Assembly (NCBI GenBank): GCA_902591495.1
Contig: CACJAW010000002.1
Span: 25,120-89,119 of the forward strand
DNA length: 64,000 bases
Source of the DNA: an uncultured Pseudohongiella sp.
GTDB taxonomy: Bacteria; Pseudomonadota; Gammaproteobacteria; Pseudomonadales; Pseudohongiellaceae
Reading direction: 5' to 3'
Shown here: positions 61,999-64,000 of the stretch, in pieces
How the letters are laid out: each line of letters opens with the position of its first letter
How positions within the stretch are numbered: the first letter of the stretch is position 1
Program-made: the position numbers and the translations under genes
Notes under the pieces: model-generated
What the model was told of the DNA's origin: nothing
Database searches by the model: none
What the model saw: only the letters and a program-made list of their open reading frames with translations

Positions 61999-63654
61999 TT
62001 ATTGCTCAAGAGCAAAAGTCGATAGGCTATTGCCGGAGATTACTGACACATACTGAATATCATCAACCATAAAAGTAACCGGAGCCATCACAATTTGTCC
62101 ACCCAAATTGACATTCCATAACAGTTCGCCCGACTGCGCATCGATACCATGAAAATAACCTTCTCGACCACCTGTAAATAGAAGGTCAGCGGCAGTGGTT
62201 AGCATACCGCTGTCGCTCACATCAAACTGATTGTATGACCAAACAGCCTCTCCCGTTTGGGGATCCATGGCCTTGAGAGAAGCAAAGCCTACCTCATTCG
62301 TCCAATTGTTAATCGGATTAGTTCGACCGATACCAATAGTTGGAGCACCCGGAGAGGGTGCTAGCACAGAAAAGCCTCCTCCTAAAAATGCTCGACCAGG
62401 AACATATTCAGATTCTTCTGCCCTGTAGATCGTGGCATAGTTCTCCCAGGCACTAAAATAGAACAGTCCCGTGCTGGGGCTGTAAGACGGCGGATACCAA
62501 TTAGTCCCTCCCTGATTTCCCGGATAGGTAGGCATGCCCTCTGGCTGAGGCGAGGGAATGGGGCGACCATTCTCATCAAGTCCACTTGACCAATTAACTT
62601 TTACATACGGTTTTCCCTCAAGAAACTGCCCGTTGGTTCTATCTAACACATAGAAATAACCGTTCCTGTTTGCCCACATCATTACCTTCTTAGCTTCACC
62701 TCTCCATTCCATATCAGCTAGGACCGGCACTTGCACAGAATCATAATCGTAGGCGTCGTTAGGAGTGAATTGAAAATACCATTTCAACTCGCCAGTGTCG
62801 GCATCAAGGGCAATGGCGGAATCAGAGTAAAGATTGTCTCCAGGCCTCTGACCAGCATTCCAGTCGGGACCAGGGTTTCCTACCCCCCAATAGGTTAAAT
62901 TTAAATCAGAATCGAATGAGCCGGTAATCCAAACAGGAGCCCCGCCGTGCTCCCAGTCATCACCTTCCCAACTATCATGATTGGCCTCACCGGGGCCCGG
63001 GATAGTGTAGGTTTTCCACGCCTGCTCTCCAGTTTCCGCGTTGAACGCGGCCACATAGCCTCGAATTCCAAATTCACCTCCTCCAACACCAACTAAAATT
63101 TTATCCTTAACGGCCAATGGTGCCATCGTCACGGAGTAGGCTAGATTTACGTCTCCAACTTCGGCCTCCCAAAGTAGCTGGCCGTTTACCCGATCAAGGG
63201 CGACAAGATGGGCATCCAAGGTCCCCATATATACCTTGTCATTTAATACTGCTACACCGCGATTATTTGCTCCGCAACAAACCAAAGCATTATCAGCGTT
63301 TTGGTGTCTGTATTTCCAATACACACGGCCAGTCACGGCATCCACAGCCATGACACTATTTGGCCTCTCTGTCACATACATGACGCCATCGACAATAATG
63401 GGATTTGATTGCCAAGCACCAAAAACCTGATTTTGCAACACCCATTTAAGCTCCAGCTGATTTACATTCTCTCGATTTATCTGATCCAGCAAACTATATC
63501 GCTGACTCATATAACTTCCGTTGTAGGTGAGCCAATTTTGAGGCTCATCGCTTGCATTCAAAATTCGCTCGTAAGGAACTTGTCCCACGGACCCTTGAGA
63601 TATAAGAACGATGGAGATAATTACTATCTCTTTTATAAAACTCTTTAACTTCAT
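61999..63654 (-). CDS. PQQ-dependent alcohol dehydrogenase with vicinal disulfide
   Basis: This 551-residue exported enzyme has a signal peptide (EIVIISIVLISQGSVGQ) and a full eight-bladed propeller. It is the only one of the five in this window with the Cys-Cys pair that stacks on PQQ: Cys126-Cys127 in ALVCCGANNRGVA. Metal ligands are the Glu in GGEFGIRG and the Asn in GVGNPGPDW. The active site reads YDYDSVQ, with Asp at the catalytic and +2 positions, the lanthanide-type pattern. It overlaps the upstream cytochrome c gene by four bases (ATGA), so the two make an enzyme-acceptor pair. It is the best candidate for a classical alcohol dehydrogenase here. Confidence 0.95.
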   Translation of the reverse strand: MKLKSFIKEIVIISIVLISQGSVGQVPYERILNASDEPQNWLTYNGSYMSQRYSLLDQINRENVNQLELKWVLQNQVFGAWQSNPIIVDGVMYVTERPNSVMAVDAVTGRVYWKYRHQNADNALVCCGANNRGVAVLNDKVYMGTLDAHLVALDRVNGQLLWEAEVGDVNLAYSVTMAPLAVKDKILVGVGGGEFGIRGYVAAFNAETGEQAWKTYTIPGPGEANHDSWEGDDWEHGGAPVWITGSFDSDLNLTYWGVGNPGPDWNAGQRPGDNLYSDSAIALDADTGELKWYFQFTPNDAYDYDSVQVPVLADMEWRGEAKKVMMWANRNGYFYVLDRTNGQFLEGKPYVKVNWSSGLDENGRPIPSPQPEGMPTYPGNQGGTNWYPPSYSPSTGLFYFSAWENYATIYRAEESEYVPGRAFLGGGFSVLAPSPGAPTIGIGRTNPINNWTNEVGFASLKAMDPQTGEAVWSYNQFDVSDSGMLTTAADLLFTGGREGYFHGIDAQSGELLWNVNLGGQIVMAPVTFMVDDIQYVSVISGNSLSTFALEQ

Positions 63655-64000
63655 TTTTGGCCTCGTAATGTTAATAAGTAACCCACGACATCTGCAACTT
63701 CGTCACCCGTCAATTCTGTCGGCCCTTTACTTGGACGCATGCTTACCTCATATGAAACAAGATCTGATTTTCGAAAAGACCTTAGACGTTCGTTAGAGTC
63801 TATGACCTGAATGGTATAAGTGTCTTCATTAAGACGTCGTCCCAACACTGTCTCTTCATTTCTCGTTACCAACCTAATCGGTCGATTTATAGGCAGTATG
63901 GCGGCAGCCGGATCTATCAAATTTTGCTGAAGGGATGCAGGAGTTCGGATCGCTCCAATTTCTGTGAGATCTGGCGCTGTCCGAGGTCCTACGCCACTTA
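63651..64000 (-). CDS. Cytochrome c-type protein, C-terminal part only (5' end beyond window)
   Basis: The track shows only 63651-63920, but the frame stays open to the right edge (SGVGPRTAPDLTEIGAIRTP...). About 116 residues are visible. They match the C-terminal region of the cytochrome c at 9849: GPxTxPDLTEIG, then a small domain LPINRPIRLVTRNEE, TIQVIDSNERLRSF and a final helix VADVVGYLLTL. This is the tail of TIGR02603-like heme proteins, whose CxxCH lies just upstream and outside the window. Its stop codon overlaps the PQQ dehydrogenase start. The heme motif itself is therefore inferred. Confidence 0.8.
   Translation of the reverse strand, partial: SGVGPRTAPDLTEIGAIRTPASLQQNLIDPAAAILPINRPIRLVTRNEETVLGRRLNEDTYTIQVIDSNERLRSFRKSDLVSYEVSMRPSKGPTELTGDEVADVVGYLLTLRGQK

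Noticed and set aside
1-64000. Possible mobile island or integrated element
   Set aside because: No integrase, transposase, tRNA, direct-repeat attachment site or abrupt change in base composition was seen; rimO sits amid the catabolic genes.

Overview
The window looks like a chromosomal stretch from a Gram-negative bacterium, probably a marine or otherwise free-living gammaproteobacterium. The evidence is a TonB-type outer-membrane receptor, many Sec, Tat and lipoprotein export signals, c-type cytochromes, TRAP/TAXI transport and a normal RimO. The taxonomic call is an inference from gene content. I saw no tRNA, rRNA, CRISPR array, insertion sequence, phage gene or plasmid function. The dominant theme is exported catabolism: roughly 35 of the 51 genes called carry a signal peptide, Tat signal or lipobox, and none is a recognisable transcription regulator.

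Layout. 1-5.4 kb (minus): a truncated NUC-family nuclease with altered catalytic residues, a Tas-like aldo/keto reductase, a rhodanese, and a TAXI-type TRAP permease with its binding protein. 5.5-10.7 kb (minus): a di-heme cytochrome c, a PQQ beta-propeller dehydrogenase, a heme c/copper-monooxygenase fusion and an unknown exported protein. 10.8-16.2 kb (plus): a hydroxynitrile-lyase-like cupin, a beta-helix lipoprotein paired with an SO2930-type di-heme cytochrome, an orphan TAXI lipoprotein and a Tat-exported PLP enzyme of the D-threonine aldolase/D-serine dehydratase fold. 16.3-29.3 kb (mostly plus): acyl-CoA ligase, rimO, a TIGR01777 epimerase, an exported M20 hydrolase, a dienoyl-CoA-isomerase-like crotonase, a GH43-like protein, a DUF1295 protein, a tannase and an acyl-CoA carboxyltransferase. 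29.3-33.3 kb (minus): carboxylesterase, PQQ sugar dehydrogenase-like protein, DUF3500 protein. 33.4-41.8 kb: quinone oxidoreductase, esterase, DUF1080 protein, exported M3 peptidase, a circularly permuted D-amino-acid oxidase lipoprotein, a second heme c/copper-monooxygenase fusion and its partner. 41.9-53.2 kb: a NosR-like polyferredoxin, two more PQQ dehydrogenases, an esterase, a bicupin, a DedA protein and a lone molybdenum hydroxylase large subunit. 53.2-64 kb (minus): a cytochrome c-PQQ dehydrogenase-PAL-like propeller-TonB receptor run, then PQQ dehydrogenase, cytochrome c, a Tat-exported thiamine-diphosphate enzyme and an unknown protein.

How it may work together. Esters, peptides, sugars and amino-acid derivatives would be cut or oxidised outside the cytoplasm by esterases, tannase, M3 and M20 hydrolases, PQQ dehydrogenases, copper monooxygenases and exported FAD, PLP and ThDP enzymes. 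Electrons would leave through the many cytochromes c. Products would enter by the TonB receptor and TAXI-TRAP system and feed CoA ligation, a crotonase and an acyl-CoA carboxylase. This scheme is inference; no substrate is shown by the sequence.

Most notable items: a D-amino-acid oxidase whose C-terminal signature block precedes its FAD-binding motif; a Tat-exported ThDP enzyme and cytochrome c whose Shine-Dalgarno site directly abuts an intrinsic terminator; PHM-like and PAL-like proteins in the same window; an apparently dead NUC nuclease; and several strong palindromes placed on or beside predicted promoters.
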